Below, piece by piece: positions 59,114 through 63,470 of a stretch of DNA of 64,000 nucleotides. Every line of letters starts with the position of its first letter. The first letter of the stretch is position 1. Origin of the DNA: Trichobilharzia regenti (taxonomy: Eukaryota; Platyhelminthes; Trematoda; Strigeidida; Schistosomatidae); assembly GCA_944472135.2 (NCBI GenBank), contig OX235267.1, positions 19,947,452 through 20,011,451 on the forward strand. Reading direction: 5' to 3'. The notes beneath the pieces are model-generated. The model did not search any database. It was not told where the DNA came from and saw only the letters and a program-made list of their open reading frames with translations. A program made the translations under genes and the position numbers.

Positions 59114-59956
59114 TGTATTTTATTTTTTTTATTCACTTCTTATGCATTTGTGAAACTAGATTTCAAGAGCGAATCTCCTAAGCACTCTGTTGTCCGATCA
59201 CCATTAGGAACATCTCCACCTGCCGAACACTGTCGTTCCAGTGCATCACTTCAGGTTGATTTAAAAAAGTTAAATCATTTTCTTGATCAAGTTGTCCTAC
59301 AAACAGACGGTTGGTCAGCGATACAACTGGTTGATCTATATACAGACTTTATTTATTTAATTTTATGGAAGTACGCATCACTGACAAATCGTTTGTCTTT
59401 ATCAGATGTAAGTCATTCATCATATTACATATATATATATATATATGTTTCTCTTTTGGCTAGTATTTAGTATGTGTATAGAATGTGCATTACTTCAAGG
59501 ATGCCCAGCCTTACTGTTCATTGTTTAATTTCTTAACGTCCTACCTTATCATGATGATTCTGCTTAACAATTTTCATATCATTTGAAAGGCTTTGTGTCG
59601 GTGTACCGTGTTACAAATAATTACTTCCATTGGCTACTGAAGTGTTCTTATTTGAATCATAAGAACATGAGAATTCAAGCAAGTCAGTGTCTATGCAATC
59701 GTGAAGAATAGGTATGATTGTGAAATCTAGTCGGTACTCTACTGATTGTTCTACTATCAATTGGGAGCTATACTACCAAAACTGCACACCGTGGAAATTT
59801 GAGTTTTATTTAGAATCACTGAAAAAAAAAGTTATATCTACTCGGAATAAACACAGTCATTCATATTTCGCATTGTCTTTTTACTTACAGGATTTCGAGA
59901 AAATTTTCGCAACGCATCAGAACGCACCGAATACAACTTCACACGCCAACTTCTAA
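8672..59956 (+). CDS. ATAD2: ATAD2-type AAA+ ATPase with bromodomain (20 joined coding exons)
   Basis: Joined exons: 8672-8785, 15664-15772, 17539-17997, 18955-19063, 19361-19610, 22746-22965, 27716-27966, 32812-33045, 35389-35541, 38722-39084, 39911-40030, 40101-40674, 42871-43432, 47023-47332, 48106-48264, 50095-50256, 55923-56093, 57850-57913, 59160-59407, 59891-59956. All introns are GT-AG and all phases fit, giving 1,565 residues; human ATAD2 and ATAD2B are about 1,390-1,460. Domains: acidic/R-rich N-terminus, AAA1 (about 365-640), degenerate AAA2 (about 755-985), Ser/Asn-rich insert, bromodomain (about 1205-1315), C-terminal helical segment (about 1490-1565). The family is nuclear: it forms AAA+ hexamers, binds acetylated histones and aids histone chaperone turnover and transcription (yeast Yta7, human ANCCA). 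Seen: motifs, order and phase. Inferred: function, and exact ends of exons 6, 11 and 18. It could equally be named ATAD2B; one copy is seen here. Confidence 0.93.
8786..12599. other. ATAD2 intron 1, left part
   Basis: No exon recognised. About 9690-9840 and 11970-12030 carry pieces of a dispersed repeat marked by AGCATCTCGAGGAC, also seen at 46730-46860 and, more diverged, near 15445-15470. A short GA run lies at 11853-11863. Confidence 0.4.
12600..12740 (+). repeat. Dispersed repeat fragment
   Basis: Resembles 46585-46700 (AAATGTATGG, then TAAAATACTGA/AGAATACTGAGG-type segments). It directly precedes the RTE element and may belong to a flanking insertion. Confidence 0.35.
13348..13936 (+). 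pseudogene. RTE endonuclease (APE-type), broken
   Basis: Begins [17 protein letters not shown], the usual N-terminal motif, then jumps by deletion and frameshift to [45 protein letters not shown] and [10 protein letters not shown] (the SDH catalytic motif). About 100 residues of the domain are missing after NVRTL. Confidence 0.85.
13938..14960 (+). pseudogene. RTE linker and partial reverse transcriptase, broken
   Basis: Linker with [17 protein letters not shown] and [13 protein letters not shown], stops near 14250-14340, then [36 protein letters not shown] and QAGFRPGR of RT. After about 14870 the sequence leaps to the C-terminal end ([13 protein letters not shown]), so the YADD core is absent. 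Confidence 0.85.
15664..15772 (+). CDS. ATAD2: ATAD2 exon 2 with AT-hook-like motif
   Basis: Residues 39-75, phase 0 to 1, between CAG at 15661-15663 and a GTAAGT donor. Later AG acceptors (15668, 15680) would meet a stop in phase 0, so this acceptor is the one that keeps the frame. Residues 61-68 read RKRGRPGK, an AT-hook core (GRP flanked by basic residues) that could contact the minor groove of AT-rich DNA. Confidence 0.75.
16080..16320 (+). repeat. tRNA-derived SINE, type A, complete with target-site duplication
   Basis: tRNA-like head (16080-16152) with A box TGGCACAGCGG and B box GGTTCGATTCC, then a body of about 160 nt ending in TTGAAGCCCTATGTTCCACT and a TTATTATTATT tail. TTTTCACTTCTA flanks both sides, a 12-nt target-site duplication. 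Lies in ATAD2 intron 2. Confidence 0.9.
17539..17997 (+). CDS. ATAD2: ATAD2 exon 3, acidic and R-rich N-terminal region
   Basis: Residues 75-228, phase 1 to 1. Low-complexity Ser/Asn and Arg segments lead to an acidic run (about 197-209, [13 protein letters not shown]) followed by [15 protein letters not shown]. The same order, an acidic tract then an R-rich Y-x-R-x-R motif, precedes AAA1 in vertebrate ATAD2, where the acidic tract is linked to histone contact. Acceptor is GATCTCAG, donor GTTAGA. Confidence 0.88.
18171..18344 (-). repeat. tRNA-derived SINE, type B
   Basis: Same tRNA-like head as type A, but the body reads CACCTGATATCTATGGTCG and ends GTGGAATCAAGCTT. Nearly the same as 26675-26866 on the other strand. 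In ATAD2 intron 3. Confidence 0.88.
18955..19063 (+). CDS. ATAD2: ATAD2 exon 4
   Basis: Residues 228-264, phase 1 to 2. Asn/Gln/Pro-rich, then a basic end ([11 protein letters not shown]) that may act in nuclear import or DNA contact (inference). Acceptor TTTACAG, donor GTGAGT. Confidence 0.83.
19189..19245. repeat. (TC)n(TA)n microsatellite
   Basis: About 10 TC units followed by about 18 TA units inside the 297-nt intron 4. Confidence 0.97.
19361..19610 (+). CDS. ATAD2: ATAD2 exon 5, serine-rich segment and pre-AAA linker
   Basis: Residues 264-347, phase 2 to 0. Contains [13 protein letters not shown] (about 274-286), matching the Ser/Asp tract of vertebrate ATAD2, then [20 protein letters not shown], which corresponds to the conserved basic linker before AAA1. 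The intron in front is only 297 nt and carries a TC/TA microsatellite. Confidence 0.92.
20755..21240 (+). mobile_element. RTE-like element family 2, 3' fragment
   Basis: Frame-broken C-terminal part (FNSNVK-like start, [33 protein letters not shown]) and 3' end with CTAAAAGAAACAATAATAAT. About 85% like 55085-55535 by eye. In ATAD2 intron 5. Confidence 0.78.
21480..22680 (-). mobile_element. LINE reverse-transcriptase fragment (CR1/jockey-like)
   Basis: Minus strand: [20 protein letters not shown], then [11 protein letters not shown] near 22400 (RT block 1-2), and further on [20 protein letters not shown] at 21770-21850. Frameshifts and stops between. Clade placement is by general resemblance only. 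Confidence 0.65.
22746..22965 (+). CDS. ATAD2: ATAD2 exon 6, start of AAA1 and first half of Walker A
   Basis: Residues 348-421, phase 0 to 1. DPMQLDSSVRF-like segment (here [18 protein letters not shown]), then [12 protein letters not shown] and the beginning of Walker A (FSGPPG). The exon breaks inside the Walker A glycine codon. The acceptor chosen is TACTGAAG at 22745, the one that keeps phase 0; the CACAG at 22758 would put a stop in frame. Confidence 0.9.
23120..23815 (-). mobile_element. Penelope-like element, GIY-YIG end and 3' tail
   Basis: Minus strand reads [20 protein letters not shown] and [11 protein letters not shown] (GIY-YIG core), then after a frameshift [20 protein letters not shown]. 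The non-coding tail runs to about 23120. An AT microsatellite (23770-23799) interrupts the upstream part. In ATAD2 intron 6. Confidence 0.8.
23770..23799. repeat. (AT)n microsatellite
   Basis: Fifteen AT units inside the Penelope-like fragment. Confidence 0.95.
24822..24880 (+). ncRNA. Degenerate hammerhead ribozyme relic
   Basis: CTAACGAGTCC, CCAAATAGGACGAAA and TGCCCATCCTGGATTCCACT follow the layout of schistosome Sm-alpha hammerheads. Stem II is GTCC/GGAC; stem III is ATG/CAT around a CC loop, so pairing is kept though the sequence differs from the ACG/CGT I recall for active copies. The core CTGANGA reads CTAACGA: the essential G5 is A, so cleavage is unlikely. Outer stem I can still pair (CAGTG/CACTG). 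In ATAD2 intron 6. Confidence 0.75.
25418..25743 (-). repeat. Solo LTR with target-site duplication
   Basis: 326 nt, TG...CA ended, with TATA-like ATAAATACGTG and AATAAAACGATC on the minus strand. CTAT lies on both sides (25414-25417 and 25744-25747). Clearly related to the LTR at 30971-31305. Length and set-up fit a gypsy-class schistosome element such as Boudicca, but the name was not checked. In ATAD2 intron 6. Confidence 0.85.
26675..26866 (+). repeat. tRNA-derived SINE, type B
   Basis: Head with GGCACAGCGGTTAGGACTC and GGTTCGATCCC, then body CACCTGATATCTATGGTCG to GTGGAATCGAGCT. No clear target-site duplication found. In ATAD2 intron 6. Confidence 0.88.
27148..27358 (-). repeat. tRNA-derived SINE, type A, diverged
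   Basis: Same body as 16080-16320 on the opposite strand (GGATGGGGTTGCTAGCCTC), with a mutated head. Lies about 360 nt before exon 7. Confidence 0.82.
27716..27966 (+). CDS. ATAD2: ATAD2 exon 7, Walker A end and Walker B
   Basis: Residues 421-504, phase 1 to 0. Completes Walker A as GPPGTGKT (418-425), then [20 protein letters not shown] and Walker [10 protein letters not shown] with Asp491/Glu492. All residues expected for ATP binding and hydrolysis are present, so AAA1 looks catalytically competent. Confidence 0.97.
28205..29512. repeat. Foldback element with long imperfect inverted repeats
   Basis: Arm 1 (28205-28532) pairs with 28643-28861 and then 29395-29512. Examples: AATCATGTCTTCTACTTCAC at 28237 against GTGAAGTAGAAGACATGATC at 29463, and CACGTAAATTGG against CCAACTTACGTG at the centre. 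Arm 2 is split by about 530 nt that includes a SINE. Could be a non-autonomous DNA transposon or a Penelope-type inverted terminal repeat. In ATAD2 intron 7. Confidence 0.75.
28930..29172 (+). repeat. tRNA-derived SINE, type A, with target-site duplication
   Basis: tRNA-like head 28930-29002 with intact acceptor-type and T-arm pairing, the type A body and a TTATTATTATT tail. TTATCTTCAACGC before the head is repeated as TTATCTTCAACGC after the tail. It interrupts arm 2 of the foldback element. Confidence 0.92.
30971..31860 (+). mobile_element. LTR retrotransposon 5' end: LTR, primer-binding site, partial internal region
   Basis: LTR about 30971-31305, with ATAAATACGTG, AATAAAGGATC and end GTCGTTACA. 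TTGGTGTCGCTGCCAGGATC follows directly and is a likely tRNA primer-binding site. About 500 nt of non-coding or early gag-like sequence follow. At 31838-31857 an inverted LTR-start piece (GGCTAGCAGCCTGATCTCAT) closes the fragment. Confidence 0.78.
31905..32615. mobile_element. Cluster of Penelope-like element tails in inverted arrangement
   Basis: 31905-32215 is a minus-strand C-terminal piece plus tail; 32220-32325 is a second minus-strand tail; 32330-32615 is a plus-strand piece ([20 protein letters not shown]) plus tail. Tails share TTCCCA(C/A)(T/C)A, TTCTACTCCTCATGACACTT and GGTCTCTACTCAATCTTG-like blocks. Ends about 200 nt before ATAD2 exon 8. Confidence 0.72.
32812..33045 (+). CDS. ATAD2: ATAD2 exon 8, sensor 1 and arginine fingers
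   Basis: Residues 505-582, phase 0 to 0. [19 protein letters not shown], then [20 protein letters not shown] with sensor-1 Asn535 and the arginine-finger pair Arg546 and Arg549. Nearly identical in layout to human ATAD2. Confidence 0.97.
33046..35388. other. ATAD2 intron 8, nothing recognised
   Basis: AT-rich, with no exon, SINE head or retrotransposon motif that I could identify. Confidence 0.4.
35389..35541 (+). CDS. ATAD2: ATAD2 exon 9, AAA1 lid with sensor 2
   Basis: Residues 583-633, phase 0 to 0. [20 protein letters not shown] corresponds to the CGADIKSICAEAALCALRR lid helix of human ATAD2. Acceptor TGTAAATAG after a strong pyrimidine tract; donor GTAAAT is weaker than most in this gene. 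Confidence 0.94.
35704..36120 (-). mobile_element. RTE-like element, 3' fragment
   Basis: Minus strand has [17 protein letters not shown] C-terminal sequence and ends ATTGAAGCCCTATGTTCCAG, then GGGAACAATAATAATAATAA. In ATAD2 intron 9, antisense to the gene. Confidence 0.78.
36370..37560 (+). mobile_element. RTE-like element family 2, reverse-transcriptase fragment
   Basis: [34 protein letters not shown] and [20 protein letters not shown], then frame-broken [10 protein letters not shown] and [10 protein letters not shown] pieces. Several frameshifts and stops. Coding end resembles the start of 20755-21240. Confidence 0.82.
38130..38520 (+). mobile_element. Penelope-like 3' end flanked by its own inverted tail
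   Basis: 38140-38215 is a reverse-complement copy of the tail at 38395-38470 (TTTCTACTCCTCAT block). Between them lies [15 protein letters not shown], the C-terminal signature of the GIY-YIG protein. Ends about 200 nt before ATAD2 exon 10. Confidence 0.72.
38722..39084 (+). CDS. ATAD2: ATAD2 exon 10, linker between AAA1 and AAA2
   Basis: Residues 634-754, phase 0 to 0. Begins [20 protein letters not shown], which aligns with the DFEVAMQKMIPASQRA segment of ATAD2, then [19 protein letters not shown], the linker helix leading to AAA2. The end is Ser/Asn-rich and not obviously conserved. Confidence 0.93.
39911..40030 (+). CDS. ATAD2: ATAD2 exon 11, degenerate Walker A region of AAA2
   Basis: Residues 755-794, phase 0 to 0. 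Starts RNLVVGSP, matching RPRILIVGEP of human AAA2, then [12 protein letters not shown] where the human protein has APAVIHALEKF. No Walker A lysine is seen, as expected for the inactive second AAA domain of this family. Ends are chosen by phase and by AG at 39910 and GT at 40031; an upstream in-frame ATG at 39890 is intronic in this model. Less certain than neighbouring exons. Confidence 0.68.
40101..40674 (+). CDS. ATAD2: ATAD2 exon 12, core of AAA2
   Basis: Residues 795-986, phase 0 to 1. [52 protein letters not shown] and [12 protein letters not shown] follow the AAA2 order of human ATAD2 (TVYTLDIPVLFG, CAQVIREAKRTAPSIVYVP, PVLLLATSDKP). Walker B acidic residues are not retained, so this domain is presumably structural. 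Confidence 0.9.
40880..40927 (-). ncRNA. Degenerate hammerhead ribozyme downstream of a tRNA-like head
   Basis: Minus strand reads GGCTAATGAGTCC, AAAACTAGGACGAAATGG, CTCTCCAGTACTCCC. Stem II (GTCC/GGAC) and the GAAA strand are intact; the core is CTAATGA instead of CTGATGA and stem III is imperfect. With the tRNA-like unit just upstream it has the layout of an Sm-alpha-type SINE: polymerase III promoter followed by hammerhead. In ATAD2 intron 12. Confidence 0.7.
40928..41010 (-). repeat. tRNA-like polymerase III promoter unit
   Basis: Minus strand contains TGGCTGAATGG (A box) and TGTTCGAACCC (B box) about 40 nt apart. Sequence differs from the head of the other SINEs in this window, so it is a separate family. 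Confidence 0.75.
41040..41390 (-). repeat. Two diverged copies of a tandem module
   Basis: 41057-41105 (AACTTGAAAAAAAATCAAAT to TTTCGAAAATTA) is repeated in diverged form at 41325-41370 (GATTTGAAAAACAAATCAAC to CTTGAAAATTAC). Both are preceded by a CCATTCAGCC-type block. Presumably part of the same repeat as 40880-41010. Confidence 0.55.
41600..42310 (+). mobile_element. Penelope-like element fragment: RT/endonuclease junction and GIY-YIG
   Basis: [19 protein letters not shown] (the region between RT and endonuclease), then, in shifted frames, a GRTQ-like strand, [13 protein letters not shown] and [18 protein letters not shown] at 42220-42270. Multiple stops. In ATAD2 intron 12. Confidence 0.75.
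42311..42870. other. Intron sequence before exon 13, nothing recognised
   Basis: AT-rich; no repeat motif or exon seen apart from the pyrimidine tract and acceptor of exon 13. Confidence 0.4.
42871..43432 (+). CDS. ATAD2: ATAD2 exon 13, Ser/Asn-rich insert and AAA2 end
   Basis: Residues 986-1173, phase 1 to 2. About 130 residues of Ser/Asn-rich low-complexity sequence without a match in the vertebrate proteins, then [20 protein letters not shown], which aligns with IFNVQLPDKEERTKFFEDLI. The insert is long, in frame and has no stop, so it is probably a lineage-specific expansion. Confidence 0.9.
43433..44217. other. Left part of ATAD2 intron 13, nothing recognised
   Basis: No coding or repeat signature found. 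Confidence 0.4.
44218..45225. mobile_element. RTE-like element with inverted 5' part
   Basis: 44218-44944, minus: [24 protein letters not shown] RT block, [15 protein letters not shown] with the catalytic [19 protein letters not shown], then [14 protein letters not shown] and the LINE 3' end TTGAAGCCCTATGTCCCACT. 44945-45225, plus: 5' untranslated-like segment (GGTCCTACCATG, GGTTGTTTGGG) in the opposite orientation. In ATAD2 intron 13. Confidence 0.8.
45665..46325. mobile_element. Penelope-like 3' end between long inverted tails
   Basis: Arms of about 260 nt (45665-45925 and 46068-46325) are near-perfect reverse complements, e.g. TTTCAATTAGATCCTCATCT at 45668 against AGATGAGGATCTAATTGAAA at 46298. 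The centre encodes [18 protein letters not shown], the C-terminal signature of Penelope-type GIY-YIG proteins. In ATAD2 intron 13. Confidence 0.8.
46340..46577 (-). repeat. tRNA-derived SINE, type A, with target-site duplication
   Basis: Same body and head as 16080-16320. CAAAGAAACTTT precedes and follows the insertion. The A and B boxes are intact on the minus strand. Confidence 0.92.
46585..46870. repeat. Dispersed repeat fragment
   Basis: Contains TTAGCGTGTCGAGGACTCCA and GTTTGACCACCTCTAACTTC, related to copies near 9690-9840 and 11970-12030; the left part resembles 12600-12740. Lies shortly before exon 14. Confidence 0.5.
47023..47332 (+). CDS. ATAD2: ATAD2 exon 14, first part of bromodomain
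   Basis: Residues 1173-1276, phase 2 to 0. A proline-rich start, [20 protein letters not shown], then bromodomain helices and ZA loop: [20 protein letters not shown] and [20 protein letters not shown]. The RVF shelf of human ATAD2 reads AVF here. Ends FMK at a GTAAAT donor. Confidence 0.96.
48106..48264 (+). CDS. ATAD2: ATAD2 exon 15, acetyl-lysine-binding end of bromodomain
   Basis: Residues 1277-1329, phase 0 to 0. [14 protein letters not shown] holds the conserved pocket asparagine (Asn1289, equivalent to human Asn1064). DIRSRA follows, keeping the gatekeeper isoleucine position. Then [14 protein letters not shown], matching EELDEDFEQLCEE. Confidence 0.96.
48265..50094. other. ATAD2 intron 15, nothing recognised
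   Basis: No exon or mobile-element motif identified. Confidence 0.4.
50095..50256 (+). CDS. ATAD2: ATAD2 exon 16, post-bromodomain linker
   Basis: Residues 1330-1383, phase 0 to 0. Polar, basic linker ([17 protein letters not shown] to RYSRRLH). Supported by phase on both sides and a GTAAGT donor rather than by similarity. Confidence 0.78.
50735..51260 (+). mobile_element. RTE-like family 1, 3' fragment
   Basis: GTCGATGAGGTTGTGAAGCT and CATGTGTTACATATGCCAAG match the 3' end of the element at 14930-15240, followed by the same AAAACCAAA...GATATGGCTC block. Truncated at the 5' side; no RT core. Confidence 0.8.
52570..53057 (+). mobile_element. RTE-like family 2, reverse-transcriptase fragment, left of a nested insertion
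   Basis: Frame-broken [20 protein letters not shown], then [20 protein letters not shown] and a LQANIEIN piece. Breaks off inside a VSTTGG-type segment where 53058 begins a minus-strand family 1 element; the family 2 sequence resumes at 55085. Confidence 0.75.
53049..55083 (-). mobile_element. RTE-like family 1, 5' half, inserted in antisense
   Basis: From right to left: 5' untranslated-like segment (55060-54700), endonuclease [20 protein letters not shown] (54480-54143), [16 protein letters not shown] (54075-53866) with the SDHA-type end near 53700, then linker [18 protein letters not shown] (53528-53049). It keeps the 5' half and lacks RT, the reverse of ordinary LINE truncation. Confidence 0.83.
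55085..55535 (+). mobile_element. RTE-like family 2, 3' fragment, right of the nested insertion
   Basis: [16 protein letters not shown], then the same frame-broken C-terminal sequence as 20755-21240 and the end CCAGGAACTAAAAGAGATAAT. Ends about 390 nt before ATAD2 exon 17. Confidence 0.78.
55923..56093 (+). CDS. ATAD2: ATAD2 exon 17, linker
   Basis: Residues 1384-1440, phase 0 to 0. Starts [20 protein letters not shown], Ser/Thr-rich after that. Acceptor AACTAAG follows a T-rich tract; donor GTAAGT. No domain. Confidence 0.75.
56094..56690. other. ATAD2 intron 17, left part, nothing recognised
   Basis: No exon or known repeat seen. Confidence 0.4.
56690..57190 (+). mobile_element. Penelope-like element, GIY-YIG C-terminus and tail
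   Basis: [20 protein letters not shown], then [15 protein letters not shown] and [20 protein letters not shown], the C-terminal half of the Penelope GIY-YIG endonuclease, ending at a stop at 57017-57019. The tail holds a hammerhead-like segment (57132-57170). Confidence 0.85.
57132..57170 (+). ncRNA. Hammerhead-like segment in the Penelope tail (tentative)
   Basis: CTGAAGATGCC, GTCTAGAAAGACGACGAAAG: a CUGANGA core, a stem CGTCT/AGACG with AGAA loop, then GAAA. One extra U sits between the core and the stem, and I could not pair stems I and III convincingly. Penelope elements are known to carry hammerheads, hence the call. Confidence 0.35.
57190..57849. other. Right part of ATAD2 intron 17, nothing recognised
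   Basis: No exon or repeat signature apart from the acceptor tract of exon 18. Confidence 0.4.
57850..57913 (+). CDS. ATAD2: ATAD2 exon 18, short linker exon
   Basis: Residues 1441-1462, 64 nt, phase 0 to 1. Chosen because the phase-1 start of exon 19 needs a phase-1 donor after exon 17; the AACAG acceptor and GTAAGT donor here supply it with an open frame ([14 protein letters not shown]). No similarity to support it independently. Confidence 0.62.
57914..59078. other. ATAD2 intron 18, mostly unrecognised
   Basis: Contains a short degenerate CCCTAA run at 58649-58675 (AACCTAACCCTAACCTTAAC). Otherwise no feature. Confidence 0.4.
59079..59110. repeat. (AT)n microsatellite
   Basis: Sixteen AT units, about 50 nt before the exon 19 acceptor. 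Confidence 0.97.
59160..59407 (+). CDS. ATAD2: ATAD2 exon 19, C-terminal conserved segment
   Basis: Residues 1462-1544, phase 1 to 0. [20 protein letters not shown] and [20 protein letters not shown] align with the C-terminal helical segment of human ATAD2 (VDHERLKNLLKTVVKKS, FQLENLYAVISQCIYRH). AT microsatellites lie about 50 nt before the acceptor and 20 nt after the donor. Confidence 0.93.
59429..59446. repeat. (AT)n microsatellite
   Basis: Nine AT units, 22 nt after the exon 19 donor. Confidence 0.95.
59891..59956 (+). CDS. ATAD2: ATAD2 exon 20 and stop codon
   Basis: Residues 1545-1565 and TAA at 59954-59956, phase 0. Begins [11 protein letters not shown] after the acceptor TTTTTACTTACAG; position and composition match the final residues of ATAD2 (MEQEVENF). 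Confidence 0.85.
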   Translation, partial: DFEKIFATHQNAPNTTSHANF

Positions 59957-60088
59957 TTAGGTCTATTTAAACCTTAACTAATTACTTTCTTTCGATTTAT
60001 TGTCATTGCTTAGACGTATATATCCTCTTAGGATTATTATTATTATTACTTGCTTCCACGGACTACTGTATCGTAATAGGTTCCACCA

Positions 60089-60094
60089 AATAAA
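60089..60094 (+). other. Candidate polyadenylation signal of ATAD2
   Basis: AATAAA, followed by an A-run, 133 nt after the stop codon. Distance and motif fit; no downstream GU-rich element was verified. Confidence 0.45.
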
Positions 60095-60099
60095 AAAAA

Positions 60100-61164
60100 T
60101 TATCTCACCTCAGGTTTTAGAAAAAAAATTCTAAGATCTTGGCAGCTTTGTCTTGTCTTTTGAGCATCACACTATCAGTACATACTCTAGGTGTTATAAT
60201 TTTGAATGCTAGTACTTATTATGTGTGTGAATGTGCTTTTCATGTGTACTTGCAGCCTACTGTTGCAATGGTCTTTAACTATTTCAGCATCTACCATGTA
60301 CTTGGATTTAAATGCTTTGAGCTGCCAAAAGTCAGTTATGTTTGTTATTATTTGTGTTGTCTGTGAATATTATCACCGTACCATATATAAATATAACAAT
60401 CGATCTCTTTACTTTCTGTCTATCAAGAACAAATGCATTTCGTGAAAACATTTTTATTCTTCAATTCCGATACGTGTGATAGGTGAAATTTAACTCGTCT
60501 TCTATTATTGTTGTAATAATTATTATCACTTTTATTACTATTATTAATTCTCACACAAGCTTTTCATATATGTATTTAAAATTAAGATAAATGTATCTAG
60601 GCTGTTTTCTTGAAAACTTTCCAGGGTTTTTCAGGTAAAAGCTAGCAGTTTCTCATTTCTTTGTGTGTTATGCATGCGTTGTGCTGTAAACATAAAATAT
60701 TGGATTATTTTTATTGCTTAGGAAATTTTTATTCTTCGTTCATACTGGTGATATCTGTCTTCATCATAACCTCACTCTTGTTCTTTACAATAATTTCATT
60801 TTACCAGTCTTTTTTAGTACTGTTTTTTTTAGGCATTTTGAAACTTTTATTTCAATGAATTAGTCAACATGTCTGGTATACGGACATTTGTGATGATATC
60901 TTTTCTTCATGTATTATAATTGTTTTGTTGTGTATAAAGGGTGTTATTCATTCAGTATTTTTAAAGTCTATACCATACACCATTTATTATTGACTCAGCT
61001 ACTTCCATCATCCATTGTTCAAATCAGAGTTGAATAGCAGAAAAAATATTCGATGAATTGTTGGCCTGCTGGTAACTTTGTTGTCCTGCCGCAATTCTAT
61101 AAACCTGAACCTATTAACATACTGTAGTCAGCAGTCCAAGTTACACACCACCGCGATAAGCTTT
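60100..61164. other. 3' flank of ATAD2, nothing recognised
   Basis: AT-rich, T-rich on the + strand; no exon or repeat identified. Confidence 0.4.
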
Positions 61165-62838
61165 GTCCCAGTGTTATTCCGATTTTGCAGAATTTAAGAC
61201 TTATGCAGCGGAATTAATCGTGAAGGCATCTGCGCCATTGAAAACGATTTTGAGCCATATCACCGATTGCTTTCAGTCAGTGGTTTCTACCGTCCCGAGG
61301 ACTCCAAACAGGAAGTCTACACCTTCCTACGTGACTGGCTGGGATTTCATCAGCGATCAAACCGTCGGCGCTGGCTGGTGGTACTTCCCAAATAAGTGAA
61401 GCGGTCAATGTGCTCTGCCACTTCACTCCCTATTCCTAAACTAGGAGTCGCTGTAGTCCAGTCCTGTAACATCATCTTGCATTTGGCGGGAGCGAATCGC
61501 ATGCCAAACATTCGTAGATTGCAGCTTAAGGTGTTTAGAAGACTCTGCGTTTTGTCAGCATCTGCACTTAGAAGAACAATATCATCTGCATATTCTAAGT
61601 CAACGAGATTATTTCCCGATGGTAACAAGTCGATCCTTGAGTCTCTGAAGTGAGTTAGGGTTAAGTCCATTAGTACATCTACGATGAAGTTGAATAGAAA
61701 TAGGGATAATGGGCATCCTTGACGGACACCACTAGTCGTCATCAGTTCAGATAACAGCTCGCCGTAAGGCCTCACCTGCTTGCTTGAGTTCGAGTAGTGC
61801 CTTGATCAATGGGATATATTTTCTCGGGATTCCTTTTACAGCTAAGCACCACCAGAGAACCACTCGGTCGACAGAATCGAATTCCGCCTTTAGGTCAAGA
61901 AATATAATGATTGTTGGACGCCGGTAAGAATGCCTATGTTCCAGAATCTGTCAAAGGGTGAAGATATGATTAATACACCCTCTTCCTGGTCTAAAGCCTG
62001 CCTGGCTTTCTCGTGTTTGTGCATCCCGAGCACCACTTAGTCCACGCATGATTATTGAGCTTAGGACTTGAGAAACTATATTAGTCAAGCTAACCCTTCT
62101 GTGATTATCACAGGAAGACTTGTCTCCTTTCTTGCATATGGGGATAATCAGTGATTTACACCAACCCGAAGGGACTTTCTCTGATTCCCAGACGCTGCCT
62201 AGAACCTTACTTAACGCAGATAGTAAACTGCCTTCATCTTACTTAAATACCTCTGGAGTCATTCCATCGGTCCCCACAGCTTTGCTTCATTTGAGACCAG
62301 TGACAGCTTTAGTAACCTCAGTTAGAAACGGAGGACCTGTGTCTATATCCCATTCAGGGAAATGTGGGATGTTTGGTAAGTTGAGCGTGGCTGTAGGCCA
62401 ACTGAACTGCTCCTCAAAGTGTTCTTTCCAACGTTCTAGTCGTCTATCCTAGGAGCTATTTATAGTGCTATTTTTCTCAGAGGTCGTTTAACTTATCGTT
62501 TGCATTTTACCACCTGTTTCCCTGATAAGTCAAATAGTTGTCTGATGTTACCAATCGGCGGTGCCTTTTACTATCTCTTTCGCTTTTGTCGCCCACCACT
62601 GTTCACGGTCGTTACGAAGTTCTCTTGTTAGTTTGCATTTGAGTAGCTTTCGCTCTTCATCAGAATCGGAGCTACCCGGGATCAGTCTTCTTGTGTCAAT
62701 CAGTTCGGATGAGGCGGTAGAAATCCAATGGCTCTTACTAACTTTTGGTTCTAGCTTATTAACAGCTTTTACGGTTGTGTCTACAGCTAACTGTATGTTG
62801 CGCCAGGCCACCTCAGGGGAAGTCCTGCTGTCGTGTAT
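61165..62838 (-). mobile_element. RTE-like family 1 element, 5'-truncated with internal deletion
   Basis: Right to left: linker [17 protein letters not shown] (62811-62548), RT blocks [18 protein letters not shown] (62130-62080), DSVDRVVLWW (61880-61840), [32 protein letters not shown] with intact YADD (61600), MRFAPAKCKMMLQDW and FTYLGSTTSQ, then a jump near 61360 to the family 1 3' end. The 5' end breaks at about 62838. Confidence 0.87.
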
Positions 62839-63390
62839 TAATTTTGTTGTTTTTTTATGACAAAATTAATAGTCAACATCTTGTTTGCCACCACTCGGTG
62901 GTAATGTATCTTTTGCAAATTATAGTTCTATGCATCAGCGATTAGCTGGAGTAACAGACATTTTCTTGAAGTCATACGGTTAATTGGCCTATATAACACT
63001 GTCAAGAGTTTAACTTCAGTTATTTTCGGAAACGCAATATATACCATCTTAAGTTAGTCTTTTGCTTACTAGTCATGTTTACTGATTTTCGGTTTACACA
63101 GTTGTATACGACTTCAGTGCTTTACGAAACATTTAGGTCATTCCATCAGACTTTCAACATTGAGAATAACGAAAGCGTACGAATTACAAGCACTAAGAAA
63201 CCTATTCTGTCCACCAGCTGTTTAGAAAAACTCGTACTTGTAAACATATTTTCTTCATTATATATTAGAGGAAGAAAAATCAGGTTGAAATGCATGCGCC
63301 TTTTTACGTTAGATATACATAATTCGTAATGTAGTTACCATAAGGAAAAAACAAACGGATCAAAAATATAATCAACAGACCGATGAAATT
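62839..63390. other. Right flank, mostly unrecognised
   Basis: Begins with a small palindrome, ATTAATTTTGTTG at 62838 against its reverse complement at 62860-62872. Would be the 3' flank of the putative minus-strand gene at 63391. Confidence 0.35.
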
Positions 63391-63463
63391 TTAAACATCA
63401 ATTCCTGGATCATCCAAATCATTATACGATACCATACTACGTTCACCTGAACCGTATGGACGT
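63391..63463 (-). CDS. Candidate last exon of a convergent minus-strand gene
   Basis: Minus strand: acceptor TTTATTTTCTCTTGTAG, then RPYGSGERSMVSYNDLDD, PGIDV and TAA at 63393-63391. The first base completes a codon from an earlier exon (phase 2). The end is acidic and non-repetitive. I recognise no gene, and no upstream exon was seen before the window edge; a 24-codon open stretch could also arise by chance. Confidence 0.35.
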
Positions 63464-63470
63464 CTACAAG

